Positions 48,536-59,844 are shown, counted from the stretch's first letter. The stretch is 64,000 nucleotides of DNA from Cladochytrium replicatum (GCA_025526935.1 JAHLKD010000091.1:124001-188000); one strand, 5' to 3'. Made by a program: numbers and translations. Notes: generated by a model not told the origin, from the letters alone.

Positions 48536-49273
48536 TTACTCCTTGACAACAGTGCTGCGGTCAGAAACGTAGATACCCTGAAGAAAGAAAACGTCGTCAG
48601 GTGGAACTATAAACCCGCACACCGGAATGAAAGTCTTACATCCAAGAACTTTCGGATATCCTTGTTCTTGACAGCGCACGATTGCTGGATCGAGGCGGCT
48701 AATTAAATAGTCAATTTCTGAAACAGCAGATTCAACGCCCGGTACGACATACCCGACTGCGAGACGTTCTGGATGTCGTTGCCGATAAGAATAATCTCAT
48801 CTTTCTGTCCAGTGGAGTGGGTGACCTTGACACCATCGAGCATTTTTACCCTTCGGATGACCTTCTCACCCAAGAAATTCCTGACTTCGACAAGGGTGTC
48901 GCCCTCGCTGATGTTGACGTTGATGGGAAAGTGGGCGTAAACAAAGCGCATCTTGTACTCGAAGCCCTAACAAAAATAATTAATAAATCACGTAAAATTC
49001 TACACTATAATGGCCGCACACCTTGGTGACACCAGTGATCATGTTCTCAATGTGGGAGCAGATGGTACGGATGCAAGCAATGTGCTTGCGGGTGCCCTGC
49101 CAGACCTTCACACGGACGGTGTCGGGTGCAACACGAACCATCTCGAGGTTGACGTGGGTGAAGCTCTTCTTCAAGGTACCACGGGGACCCTTCACGCGAA
49201 CCGTGCGGGCCCTGAAGTCCAAGGACACACCTTCGGGGATTTTGACGTCGCGGTCTTGAACAATCGGCCTCAT
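48536..49273 (-). CDS. RPL9: 60S ribosomal protein L9 (uL6)
   Basis: A structural protein of the large ribosomal subunit. The N-terminal exon encodes '[20 protein letters not shown]' and '[15 protein letters not shown]', typical of eukaryotic L9. The middle exon carries '[17 protein letters not shown]' and '[16 protein letters not shown]'. Two short C-terminal exons give '[19 protein letters not shown]' and '[12 protein letters not shown]'. Introns are GT-AG (for example the one separating 'VTK' from 'GFEYKMRF'). All blocks are intact. Confidence 0.95.
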
Positions 49274-49824
49274 GGTCGTCTAGTGTGTGGGCGAAGTTGT
49301 CTATGTATGCAGAAAACGGCGAGTGAGATATGGAAATCGATTCTCATGCCACAGTCCCTTCAGTGTTTCGAAACCTGTTTTCCCTCCAACGATAGTCCAA
49401 CATAGAATTCAAAATAGCCACACCCTTTTCCGACGCAAGCTCTTCCATGGGTGGCGAGCACCCATCCATCCAACATCCATCCATCCGAATCCATGCCATC
49501 CGCACCATCATCCGTTATTCTACTTGTTTCAGATACTTCCAGATTCCCCTGCAGTCCATCCTCGTGTTGCCTCGGCCGTATTCTCCACTCACCGGCGAGT
49601 TTCCCTCAAATCCAAACAGTGTGGCTGTGCACTTCCACCAACCAATGGCACGTGTTCTAGATCCGTGGGAAATTTTTTGAACACAATAGTGAGTGGGAAG
49701 TGCAAAATAATTTTTACAGGCTATTGGTGGCCATGGATTTTTCTCGGAAAAATAAGCAACGCAGTTGGTGTTGATGAAATTCACTTTAAGTTTGCCATTG
49801 TATTGGGCTGAAATTCTGACAGTG
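49274..49824. other. RPL9 upstream region
   Basis: This is the 5' flank of RPL9 and the 3' flank of the zinc-finger Nudix gene. A short CATC microsatellite (several copies near 49465-49490) is present. Short plus-strand frames show no domain. Confidence 0.45.
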
Positions 49825-51564
49825 TCAATCATTATCACCATCATCGCCATTTCCGTCAATTGCTGCATATCTGTAATCCCTTTCTTCGTCCTCTTCTTCG
49901 TCTTCAACTCCTCGGTCGTCCTCCTCTTCATTTTCTTCGTTTCTTTCTTTCCCTCCATTCCTACCCCCCTTTATTTGCCGCTGCGACATTCCAGAGCTTC
50001 TCTTGTCACGGTTGTTTCTATTTGCCCCCTCCGCGTACACCGAAAACCCGACCCCAAATCCTGCCCCCGGCGCTCCAGTGCCCGGTACAAATACCACATC
50101 ATCCCGCTCCATGCCGAGCACATTCAGTGGCCAAATTGCTCCGCCTTTAGCGACATAAGGAAACCAGATCAATGGCTCGCGTCCTCGCAAAGGAAGATGC
50201 TCCCCGAAATGTTCAAGTGCAACCCAGCATGCACCGGCTGAATGCACGTCCGGAACGTGCTTTGGTGGCGAAGGGATCGTGATCATGAATGCTGGGAGTT
50301 GTGGAACTGCTTGGAAGAGGGCTTCGGCGGATCGTGTTGGCGATGGATTCGATTCAGGTGCAGGCTGCAAATTTGGTGTTTGAGTATTCAGAAGCTGCTG
50401 CTTGAGTGACGTGGATGTACATTACCTCCGCATAGAATATAACACGGATCCTAAACCCGTATTCGGACGGTGTGTATTCCATTCGAAGGATTCCTTTGAT
50501 TAGAACCACCACACCGGCCTCTTCGAGCGTCTCGCGCTCCGCTGCGCTGACAAGATCCTCCCCAACTTCTACACCTCCCCCTGGGAGCCACCAGCCCTGA
50601 TGAAAACATAGATTGTTTATAAAACTATCGTAGATGTTTGCCGAGTGCAAAATACCTGAGATGACACCTCGTCAACCATCAAGAACCTTCCATCCGAAGG
50701 TCGTCGACACACCACCAACGCAAACACAGGTTGACGATGGTTCACTGGCTTTCTTCTCAGTACGCCCGCACTTCCTCCCTCTGTTCCATCTCCATGTGCT
50801 TTGTCAAGATGCTTCGGGAGCCCCGCGACACTCTCCTTGCACACTGAGCAGACAGTTCCACCTGGTTCTTGTGTATGGTACAGAGGCACATGTACTCTAA
50901 GCTTTGATATCGTAAATTCCAGGCCGCAGTATGGACAGCTGTACTCAGCGTCACCATCTACTCCCGGTGTGTGTTTTGAAATCCTGGATCCGGGTCTCCC
51001 GCCTCGCGTAGGGGACGATGAAGACTTTGTGTCAAATATGGATCGGGTGGCTCGTTGAGCGTGGATGGATGTGAGGATACTATACAGTGCTGGGAAGTAA
51101 TCCGTCACCATGTTGACTCCTTTCCTGATAGAAGGAGTTGAGCCATGAAAGCAATGCAATCAGTTGTCTGTTGTTTTGAACCTTGACCAGTAACTTCTTT
51201 CTCTCGCATCAACGCTTGCCCGACTACTCCACAACACAACAAACGCTCGCTTTCCTATCGGTGCGCCCAATGCCCTCAGCCGTCCAATGACCTCTTTCAC
51301 TTGCTTCCTCGCCCCATCCTCGCCACCTTCATGCTCCACGACCAGCACTGCTGGGCTGACGCTCAGGAGCAACGTCAAGACGTCCTCTGCAGTGGTTAGG
51401 ACATGGAAACCAAATGTGCGTGCGGGAAGGACCGATGGTAGAACTGCACTTGGAGGGATAACCTTGGATTGTGATCCGAGAACACGACGGGGGGCTGCGG
51501 TTAAGGCGTCCATGGAGTCAGCTGTGAAAATCACAAGATGCGGAAGGGTGGTAGGTGTGGTCAT
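49825..51564 (-). CDS. Zinc-finger Nudix hydrolase
   Basis: The start at 51564 ('MTTPTTLPHLVIFTADSMDA') leads into an N-terminal domain of about 120 residues. An intron (donor after 'RSYW', acceptor near 51125) joins it to 'KGVNMVTDYFPALYSIL'. Two Cys-rich fingers follow: 'YSCPYCGLEF' with a distal His pair, and 'TVCSVCKESV' with 'HLDKAH'. The Nudix domain runs from 'QPVFALVVCRRPSDGRFLMV' to the full box: 'LPGGGVEVGED' followed by 'RETLEEAGV', rebuilt over an intron near 50640. The C-terminal tail is strongly acidic (Glu/Asp-rich near 49830-49950). The finger-Nudix combination suggests a nucleic-acid-linked substrate, but the reaction is not determined by sequence. Confidence 0.8.
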
Positions 51565-51706
51565 GGAGATGATTCGGTTTGTTTGAGATCGTGAATGGTT
51601 GGGGTCGCATATCAACAACCAATCACTACACAATTTAACTTCTAAATTTCAAAAAAATTAATTTGCATTTCAGGAACACAAATTCCAGTACAAGGAAACA
51701 AAGTTT
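51565..51706. other. Short spacer
   Basis: A 140 nt gap between the zinc-finger Nudix start and the gamma-tubulin stop. No gene is present. Confidence 0.4.
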
Positions 51707-53635
51707 CTAAGTTAATTTCGATGGTCTGTAATCCAAATAGTTCTCGCTTTCTGCAGCTTCGTATTCGTTGATCAGATCTTGCACCACTTCCCTGTTGAAG
51801 TCAAAATGAATCAATAAACCTCATTCTTTAGTGTACTTTTAGTACCTGGAAATATCAAACTCCTCCAAACCGTCCGCGAAAATCGTCTCCCTCTTATACT
51901 GCTCCAGGAAAGCATTCCGCTTCCTGAGACGGTCGAATTGGTCACAAGTCCGTTTGAACATCTATTTTAACGAAATGTTAAAAACAAATCTACGGACTGT
52001 TTTCCCGAACGTTACCGTAGAAATACTTGTGTGATTTGCAAGCATGAGTCCCGAAACTTTGTGGCCAGCCTGGATGTACGGACTCTTCTTCGAAAGTGCT
52101 ACTTGAATACTCGCGGGACCCCACGGAATGAATTGTGCGAGTCTCCTTTCACGTATTCTCATGAGTGACTTGTGAACCTACTCAAAAGGTTGGTGATCGC
52201 CTGCAAACTCCTTAATCTTCTTCGTACCTCAGTGGGATCCACATCGCCCTGAATGATATTGAGGATGGAGATATAGCAACTGTTCTTCGACACTGTCGTT
52301 GAGACCAACTTATTCTTCGCCTGCAACAAACGCCTCATCACATCGAGGACAGTTGTTTTGCGGACGCCTTTTGCCTGATCATTGGTTTAGTGTCTCTTCT
52401 TTTGAGGCACGAACTAAACTATCAAAGCTGTCTTACTGATTCAACTTGATCGCTGCTATATGGTGTATAACTAGTCGTTAGATAGTGGCACCGAGGAGTT
52501 GGGATCAAAGATGCAACCAGTCCCACAAGATCGTTGTTCATGTAGCCGGGGTATCGAAGTGTAGTTGTGCTGGCACTCATGACTGTCGAAACCTGTTTGA
52601 ATATATAACAGGATGATCGAGTTCCAATCGCATTTAAAAGTTCCAATCCCATAAAGTACCAATTGATTTGTCTGAGCGAAAGTTGGGTTAGAGATGTGAA
52701 GCCTGTCGGCAGCTATCCGATTTAGCGCGGCGTTATCAAGTACCACCTAGAATATTTATGTTAAATTCTGGAGTGCACATCGAAGCATTCGATCCATCTT
52801 ACCACTGAGTCGGCGCATGTTGTGAGACGCTTCAGTGTAAGCATAGAGTTATACGGCTGCACAACAACATCACTGGTTTCTTCGCTGTTTGGAAACACCG
52901 AGTACGTCTGAATAAGCTTCTTTGGATACCGATCGTTCAGTGTCTCGAGCAAGTAAGATCCCAATCCAGAGCCCGTTCCGCCAGCAATAGAGTGCAAAAG
53001 CATGAATCCCTAAGAACCGCGAAACCTTACGTCGGACGCAGAATGGAGCTTCTTCAAAACCCACCTCCAAACTATCACTGCCGTCTGCTTCTCTGTCAAT
53101 CATTTCAATTATCTCTTCATGGACTTTCTCTCCTTGGGAATATCCATATGCCCAGTTGTTTCCAGCACCACCTCCGTCCTGAGACATGAACACATTTTCT
53201 GGATTGAACAAGTTTGCGTAAGGCGAGGCCATGATGTTGTTTATGACCTGCAATTAAAACAGATTTTTAGGTAATTCTCGAAAAGCAATCTTAATAGCTC
53301 GCTTACTCTTGGTTCCAGATCCAGCAGGATCGATCGAGGTATGTAGTGTTCATCATCCGCCTATTACAAACGTGGTTCACGATGTTGTCGTCCCAATTGA
53401 CACACTAGAACATACTTGATAGAAGAAAACATCTTTTCTGTCTCCGGTCTCGGTTGCAAAGTCTTCCAAAATGCCATCTGGTCGGATCCCGTGTTCGGCA
53501 CACAACTGTTGCCAAAACACTTGTCCAACTGACAGTACAATGTTCGCACAGTTAGAATTTGTAGATAAATCGCAGCTCCGACTCACTCTGGTTCCCGCAC
53601 TGGCCAACTTGCAAAGTGATGAGCTCGCGTGGCAT
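51707..53635 (-). CDS. TUBG: Gamma-tubulin
   Basis: Gamma-tubulin nucleates microtubules at the spindle pole or centriole. The start at 53635 gives '[16 protein letters not shown]' and joins over an intron to '[18 protein letters not shown]'. Next come '[17 protein letters not shown]', '[20 protein letters not shown]', the nucleotide-binding loop '[15 protein letters not shown]', '[20 protein letters not shown]', '[15 protein letters not shown]', and '[18 protein letters not shown]'. The gamma-specific '[10 protein letters not shown]' is present. The last exon ends '[10 protein letters not shown]' at 51707. At least nine short introns interrupt it. All conserved blocks are in order, so I expect it to be functional. 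Confidence 0.95.
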
Positions 53636-53719
53636 TTCGCAGACCAGAAGCTGTCCAAATTTGGGGGTGGGGCTTGTCGGTTGTTGGTGACCTCAGCGCA
53701 CACGAGGAGGGCAAAATCA

Positions 53720-54357
53720 GCAATCAGCACACCGATGTGCAACTGGACGCTGCAGTCACCAGCATGAGCATTAGCCCTTGGGGCAGGGACGAAGTTGCAT
53801 TGGCCGCGACAGCATTTTTACCCCAGTGCTGGCCGAACTTCCTGACTTTCTCAAATTTATAGCAAGATGGGTCTTTGGATCATCGATTTGGAGAGAACCC
53901 ATTTGATCGACCTCGAGTTATGCAGCACGTAACAAAGTGGGAAGTCAGCGATGTGCAGTGGAATACACACAAGTCTTGCATCTACAGACACAATCTCGAT
54001 CAAAAACTCTGCCGGGACTTGAAAGGATACGAAAAAATTTTCTAGTCGAATCAAAGTACTCTGAAATATCACACCAAGTGGGGCGGTGGTGAGGCAGAGA
54101 GTCCAACGACTTCGCTCGGCCGTTCTTCGAGCGTCGACGTTGATTACGCCAAGAGCTTTTCATATCATCAGATGGTTCAGAGTGACGCTCGGAAGATGCT
54201 CTCGGGAACGTGAGCTCGAAGAACGTTGCCTTCATCTTGAACATCACAAGACAGCTCTGTCTGATCTGAGCTGGAGTCCCATTGATTCATACCTGTTGGC
54301 AACATGCTCGAATGACACCATCGTGTGCATATGGGATATGCGGACGCTCCCCAATTA
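53720..54357 (+). pseudogene. Decayed WDR59-like WD40 gene fragment
   Basis: WDR59 (Sea3/Mtc5) is a TORC1-regulating SEA/GATOR2 subunit. Fragments in order but in shifting frames are '[19 protein letters not shown]', then 'KMGLWIIDLERTHLIDLE', 'KWEVSDVQWN', and finally a well-preserved WD repeat 'TALSDLSWSPIDSYLLATCS' with 'CIWDMRT' before a stop at 54357. The best match in style is WDR59, but other WD40 proteins such as WDR24 are possible. Frame breaks near 53840, 53930 and 54060 mark it as dead. It lies head-to-head with gamma-tubulin. Confidence 0.6.
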
Positions 54358-54519
54358 AATGGGTTACGTCCTTTCAAACTGGACAGGTAGGCATATAAAC
54401 TTTTGTTGAAAGATAAACTCTGAATTATATCCGATATAATCATTGAAGCTGTCAAGCTTTATCATACAACACGTCAAAAGAAGAAAGTGTCTCACCGGCT
54501 CAGATGGCATCGCAGAGGT

Positions 54520-54714
54520 CTATGATTTTCTCGGATAAAATTCGGTAGTCTTCTGCAGGCCAGGAATCAATTCCCGATAAAACTCGGCTGGACCCCAAAA
54601 CATCCAAAATTCGGCAACTGTCCGTGGTGGCAATAAATTCTTAACTGATCTTAACTTGGTTGGGTCAGGCTTCCTGCCTTCTTGATCAAATACAAATCCA
54701 AGTGCGTTGCGCAT
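54520..54714 (-). mobile_element. Ty3/Gypsy reverse-transcriptase/RNase H fragment
   Basis: The peptide 'LGFVFDQEGRKPDPTKLRSV' followed by 'LPPRTVAEFWMFWGPAEFYR' and 'ELIPGLQK' is the linker between reverse transcriptase and RNase H of Ty3/Gypsy retrotransposons. Only about 65 codons remain, and no gag, protease or integrase is seen nearby. It is a dead fragment. Confidence 0.75.
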
Positions 54715-55337
54715 TACAACCTAAAAGAATGACTTTGCCGTCTTCAAAGTCCATCCAAACTGAACAGTTCATCGTAACCAATGGATCTGCATCAACATGC
54801 TTGAATGCAGTTGTTTGTGACAGGTTCTGATCATCAGCATATTTAACTATTATCTTCCGTACAAGTCCTTTGTTTGAGAATCTGAGCATTTTTTTAAGTG
54901 AGCTGGAACATTCTTTGGACCCTATGGCATATGTGATGGAGCAATCACTTGCCCAGATCCAGGCATTTGTATTGCTAATAAACGCTTTGCTCTCTCTGTG
55001 CACACAATTTGATGGAAAGCCTTATTTTGATCACCTCCTGATGCAACAGCAAATGAAGGATTTTGTAACCACCATAGTACCAAGTGCATTGAAACCCGGA
55101 CCCGACCCGCCGAACCTTACTCTATCTTCATCAGGAGCAGAACTGATTGCACTCAATGAATTGACCAGGTAAATGGTATGGATCAGTCTTATGCTCGATG
55201 ATTTCATGGTCAATCTCAGAAGTTATGTATCAGGACAATAAGTTCACTGAGGCAATGGCAAAGGATATGACTAATAATGGACATATCAAACACTTGGATA
55301 CTTGAGAAGGTTTGTTTCTCAATGTATCAAAAAACTA

Positions 55338-55367
55338 GGAGACATGGTTCAAATCCACCATGTCTCC
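55338..55367. repeat. Perfect 10 bp inverted repeat (hairpin)
   Basis: GGAGACATGG (55338-55347) pairs exactly with CCATGTCTCC (55358-55367) across a 10 nt loop. The sequence GGTTCAAATCC spanning the loop looks like a pol III B box, but no tRNA can be folded around it. Confidence 0.7.
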
Positions 55368-55417
55368 ACAACAGATTGGATACTTTCACAAAACGACTTC
55401 AGTACAAGTAATATGTT

Positions 55418-55527
55418 AGGATTAGTCAGTCAATCTTGTCTTAAGATAAAGAGAAGCTGAACTAGTGACACGGTAATACATTGGGATTAGTCAGTCAATG
55501 TTGTCTTAAAATAGAAGCTGAACTAGT
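55418..55527. repeat. Imperfect direct repeat, about 47 bp, LTR-like
   Basis: The two copies are at 55418-55466 and 55483-55527. Both start with GGATTAGTCAGTCAAT and end with GAAGCTGAACTAGT, with a few mismatches and a 4 nt indel. Composition and position next to the Ty3/Gypsy scrap suggest old LTR material; this is inference. Confidence 0.6.
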
Positions 55528-55764
55528 TATATTGTTCAGCTGACGTTTACTCAGGAAGAGTAATATGTATTTATGATTGTGGAAACGAACTTACATGTCT
55601 TCTATGATGTTACCACATATGGAATATTATGTGTTACTTCAGTCAAGGGTATTTTTTGTTAAAGAATTCATGGTCTGATACAGCACTATTTAGTCTGAAT
55701 TTTCAATTTTTGGTTATCCTTATCACAACTTGAAAATGACAAATGAGGACTTAGACATTGCAGA

Positions 55765-57452
55765 TCAGGCACTAGCAATAGGGCTCCAAACCAAAAACTC
55801 TCCGCTCTGTGGATGCACGTAAACAAAATCAACCAAAGCGAGATCTTGCGGAGGCAGCTGCAGCTTTTCATTTTCAGGAAGCTGAAGCGGCAAATATCCC
55901 ATCGAATTCGCCGTGCCTCCAACGTAGGACCTCACACTCGCATCCCACCATGCCTGGAACTCTGCCTCGCTGGACGCACGCACTCCACTCTGATTTTCCG
56001 CGTTACTTAAAAACTCAACTCTGAGCTTTGACTTTAACTGTTCAACTTCCAATCGTTTGCTCCGCGCATTTCGTACAGCCTCCAAAAGCGACGCACCGCA
56101 CGCAATAAAGAATCCGCCGCCAGAAGCGCCGATCAGTGCGCTCGACACGGCCATCACGATCTCGGGCGGGACTGCTACTACTGCAGGAGCAGCAGCGGCA
56201 CCCCCTGCACCAAACTCTGGGCCAATGTAAGCATTGTTTGGGTTAGCTATGTGATGGAATGCGGCTTCTTGTCCTCCGACGCCCGGTGTCCCTTGGAACC
56301 CCTGCACTTGATACGCGTTGTTCGGATTCATGATGTGGTGATAGACAGCATCGTGCCCACTAACACCAGGTGTAGCCTGGAATCCCTGGGCGGGGAGAGG
56401 AGCCTGTGCGGGATATTGTAGCTGTTGATTCGAGATTTGCTGAGTAAGTTGTGGATCTGGTTGAGGAAACTTGTTGGGAGAGTCCTGCCCCAACAACCCG
56501 TTAGGCTGCCCCGCTTGCTGATCTGCACCGACACTCCGCGGTTGCTGATTATGTTGCCCTTTTCCACGGTTGCGAGTGTGTTTGCCTCCCTTTCCGGCCA
56601 CCTTTTTGTACAAGACGTAACCAGGGAAAGCAAGTAAAAGAACGAGAGCAGCGACTGCAATGCCCGCTATGGCACCGCCACTGAGTCCGCCTTCATTACC
56701 GCCCGTATTGGAGTTGGAGACTACTCCTGGTGAAGGTGAGACTGACGGGTTTGTGGAACTCGCAGCCAAAGCGGCTGGAACAGAGCGTTTAAACCACATA
56801 ATTTTTCGCAGTATTTAGGTGCATACCCTGCGGACTAGAAACTAGCGATTGGATGGAACTTGTTGAGGTAGTTAACAGTTCGGATGACGAAGGAGATAGC
56901 AAAGGAGAGGGACTTGGCGAGGGAGACGGGGATGGTTCGGGAGACGGAGATCGAGGCGACGGTGACGGCGACCTGCTGGGCGAAGGGGAAGGCGATGTTC
57001 TTGTAGTGGTCGTTGTCGTTGTTGTGGTGGTGCTCTAAAAGTGGATCGATTCAGTTGATTTGATAATGATCTGTGTTGGGATCAAAATTCGATACCCCTC
57101 TGCAATTTTGGATTGTCAACGTGAAGGCACGAGTGGTTGTAGAACAGGAAGCACAGTTTTCCCGTCCAATGCACCCATCCGAGCTGAGATCATTTCCAGT
57201 AAGTGCTAAGTTTCTCAAACATGTCCTCAGATCAACAAACCATAATAAGTTAGAAACTGTGACGATGGAGGCGCCCTGCGATGTTGTATAGGTGTACGTA
57301 TTACAGCTCAAACCGGGGTCCTGTCGTTTAGATAGTTCGTTCACCAACGGGAAGCTAGCCTGTGGACCATTTGCAGATACGAGGAATATCAATAGAGTAA
57401 GGAAGGTTGCACCGAAAACCAAAACTCCGCCGTCGTTCCTTGGTCGCGCCAT
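55765..57452 (-). CDS. Type I membrane protein with Ser-Pro linker, paralogue A
   Basis: The start at 57452 gives 'MARPRNDGGVLVFGATFLTL', a signal peptide. A Cys-containing ectodomain follows, including 'LSCNTYTYTTSQGASIVTV', 'TCLRNLALTGNDLSSDGC' and 'GRENCASCSTTT'. An intron near 57090-57033 leads into an extended Thr then Ser-Pro repeat (about 56990-56880). A second intron (near 56816-56768) leads to 'SGGAIAGIAVAALVLLLAFP', the transmembrane helix. The cytoplasmic part has Gln/Pro-rich repeats ('GFQGTPGVGGQEAAFHHIAN' type, twice). It ends with a folded-looking domain containing 'AEFQAWWDASVRSYVGGTA' and 'FVYVHPQSGEFLVWSP'. I do not recognise the family. It is divergent from, and homologous to, the next gene. 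Confidence 0.7.
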
Positions 57453-57840
57453 CAGATAAGTTGGAGAAAATGTGCTGAGGAAGGGGGAAATGTTGGAAGG
57501 GAAGAAAATGTTCGACTCCACCACCAAATATTCTTCGATGTCTCGGTGGGTCACGAGTCTTTGTGTGCAGATAAAGAACGAGGAGTAGTGAGATTTTATA
57601 TTAATGGGCAATCGGGCTCTTGACATAGGTGCATAGGTCCTTTTCGATTAAGCTCTGTAGATGTCGAATGAACAACTCCTCGATCTCCCCTTTCACTGGG
57701 TACAACGGCATGATCCCTGCTGATTTCTCCTGAAGTACCATTTTTTTGCAGCGCCATCGCAAATTTTCAACGCCGAGGGGCGGTGATGAGAGACACTGGT
57801 GATTTGTGGAACGAAATTGAGTTTTGTAGCAAGGGTCGGA
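57453..57840. promoter_or_regulatory. Shared divergent promoter of the membrane-protein pair
   Basis: This 388 nt gap lies between the divergent ATGs of paralogues A and B. No other gene is seen. It likely drives both, but no motif is clear. Confidence 0.4.
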
Positions 57841-59216
57841 ATGCAGGGAGCAAAGAAGCGACACGATCGTGGCCTAGCTGTATTCGGTGCCGCATTGCTC
57901 ATGTTTCTACTCTACACAGCTTTTCTGGACATATCAACAAGGTAGCGGGAACAGCAGAGCCTTGGGCACTAACTTCCCGACTCGTGCTGGCCTTGGAAAA
58001 AGATAAGAATCTTCAATAACGTGCAAAACATACACCCATGAAGAATTCGTCATTGAAGCTGTTGTCACATTCTCGACCTATCTGTGGTAACGAATCTGGC
58101 ACATTTTTTAGCTCATCCCGAAGTTTTGAGTAACTTTTCTTGCAGTAATGATGGATGTTTTGGGAGAGAGGTGTGTGGACCTTGCACTACAATCTCTTTG
58201 GATTTTCTGCGGACTGCAATCACTTATCTTGGAAGGGTGAGTGCTCCCCATTGCTTCTGTGATAATTGCTTTGTTGATTGATTTGGTATTGTTAGCCTTC
58301 GCTGTCTCCATCCCCAAGTCCTTCCCTTTCACCTTCCCTGTCGCCGTCACCGTCTCCAAGTCCTTCTCCATCCCCGTCACCATCTGCACGGTCGCCATTC
58401 CAATCTACGTCATCGTCTCCTTCACCGTCCCTGTCTAGTTCACCATCATCTTCACCATCATCTTCACCATCACCTTGTCCATCACGCTCTCCTTCTCCAT
58501 GTCCTTCACCTTTACCATCGCCCCCTCAACCTTGTCTCAACTTTCCTCGCCAAAGCTGATTCAACGACGGGCGGTGGGCTCAGCGAGGTACCATAGCTGG
58601 AATCACGATTGGTGCACTGTTTGTCCCGCTACTGTTGGCGTATACTGCTTACCCTCTCTTCAAGAAAACACCCACGCCAGGTCGAAAACCACAGTCGGGA
58701 CGCCCATAAAGGAAATTATCAACCTGCACCTACACATTCCGAGCATGACGGTCATGGTGGGAATGGACAGCACGGAACCCCTCGAAACGTTGGGGAGGAA
58801 TACAAATCGCCTGGTTCCGGCCAGCACACAGGTCCAGGCCAACCGCAACAAATTCCAGATTCTGGATACAACCACCTTCAGTCGCCCTCCGCGGGTTTGG
58901 ATGGCCACGGTTCGAATGGACAATTCGTGCAGCAACCGAATTCATACGGAATCGATGGTCACGGCGGCCAGGTTGTCCAAAACGTGGGCAGGACGGAGGG
59001 CAATCGGTTGGCCATTCGCTTCAAGGAGGTCTTAACGGGTACCCCTCGAATGCATACGTGGACTCCGGAGGCTACGGAGTCGGCATGCAACCTGGCGCAC
59101 ATTTGGGTGGGACGCCTATTCAACCAGAGATCATAATGGTAGTCTCGAGCGCGATCATTGGACTCTTCTGGAAGTGTAATATTCTTGGTGTGCGGTATCT
59201 CCCTGAATCTTGCTAG
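57841..59216 (+). CDS. Type I membrane protein with Ser-Pro linker, paralogue B
   Basis: The layout is that of paralogue A on the opposite strand. The ATG at 57841 starts a signal anchor with 'GLAVFGAALLMFLLYTAFL'. The ectodomain has 'CKTYTHEEFVIEAVVTF', then 'FSCSNDGCFGREVCGPC', matching A's Cys pattern. A long Ser-Pro(-Ser) repeat follows at about 58300-58520. Next is a transmembrane helix 'TIAGITIGALFVPLLLAYTA', then Gly/His/Gln-rich cytoplasmic repeats. A final segment 'PEIIMVVSSAIIGLFW' aligns with A's 'PEIVMAVSSALIGASG' and stops at 59214-59216. It lacks A's C-terminal domain. A stop near 58560 and a frame change near 59035 must be introns or lesions; I could not find clean splice sites for both, so it may be partly decayed. 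Confidence 0.5.
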
Positions 59217-59844
59217 CTCTTCATCCTCGCCGTGCTGAATCGATGCACCCGCCCTGCGCCGAATTCATCAATGAGAGCCTTCTCTCGCACTTCTGCTCCG
59301 ATGGGGTCCTTCTCTCGTTCATTGCCGTCTCTTCAAGATCTTTTGTCATGTTCAACAGTCGTTCTGACTGTTTGAGGACCTGTTTTGTCCTTTCACGGTC
59401 CTCATCTGCGTGTTTGATAGTCACTTGGAACTCTTCAACCTTTGCAGTGACAGGCATTCCTCTGTAAATGCCGTACTTGTGTCCCTGCCGCCTGTAAAAG
59501 TCCAGAAATGTTGTTTCCTTCTGAAAGGAAGAGCTTTTCAAGCACTCCATACGATAGGCATTGTGTCATTATACACCACATACAAGTACGTACTGAACGA
59601 ATTGCATGCATTTGAGAATTTTGGGGCTTTTTATGTTGCTGAATGAAGAATCAGATATATTCTTCATAGTAATGAACACGGGAAGCGTGATAGTTGCAAC
59701 AAGATGTCCAAGCTTTGTTAGAATAGATGTGGTTCAAAAATTGAAGTTAACATTCTGTTGTGGTGAGGGGAAAAAATAAGACATGGTGTTCAAAACCATC
59801 GAGTCCTTTTCAAATTGGTCGGCTTCGATGCTACGGGATACATT
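59217..59844. other. Intergenic region with a minus-strand charged frame
   Basis: The open frame 59221-59550 (minus) encodes a charged, helix-favouring peptide ('EDRERTKQVLKQSERLLNMT'). It could be a coiled-coil exon fragment. I see no splice partner or family and do not call a gene. Confidence 0.35.

Larger units (their letters stand above)
54715..55764. other. Repeat-rich intergenic stretch
   Basis: An A/T-rich region between the retroelement scrap and the orphan membrane gene. Two opposed open frames (54686-55003 minus; 54870-55172 plus) show no domain and may be old element sequence. It also contains a hairpin (55338-55367) and a degenerate direct repeat (55418-55527). Confidence 0.4.

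Noticed and set aside
54686-55003. Minus-strand frame next to the Ty3/Gypsy scrap as possible gag
   Set aside because: No zinc knuckle or gag-like composition; it could be anything, so it is not called.
55338-55367. Possible tRNA because of GGTTCAAATCC
   Set aside because: No D arm, anticodon arm or acceptor stem can be placed around it; the pairing is a simple hairpin.
56853-57038. Plus-strand frame rich in Gly-Asp-Gly and poly-Val
   Set aside because: It is the antisense of the Thr/Ser-Pro stalk of membrane-protein paralogue A; composition alone keeps it open.
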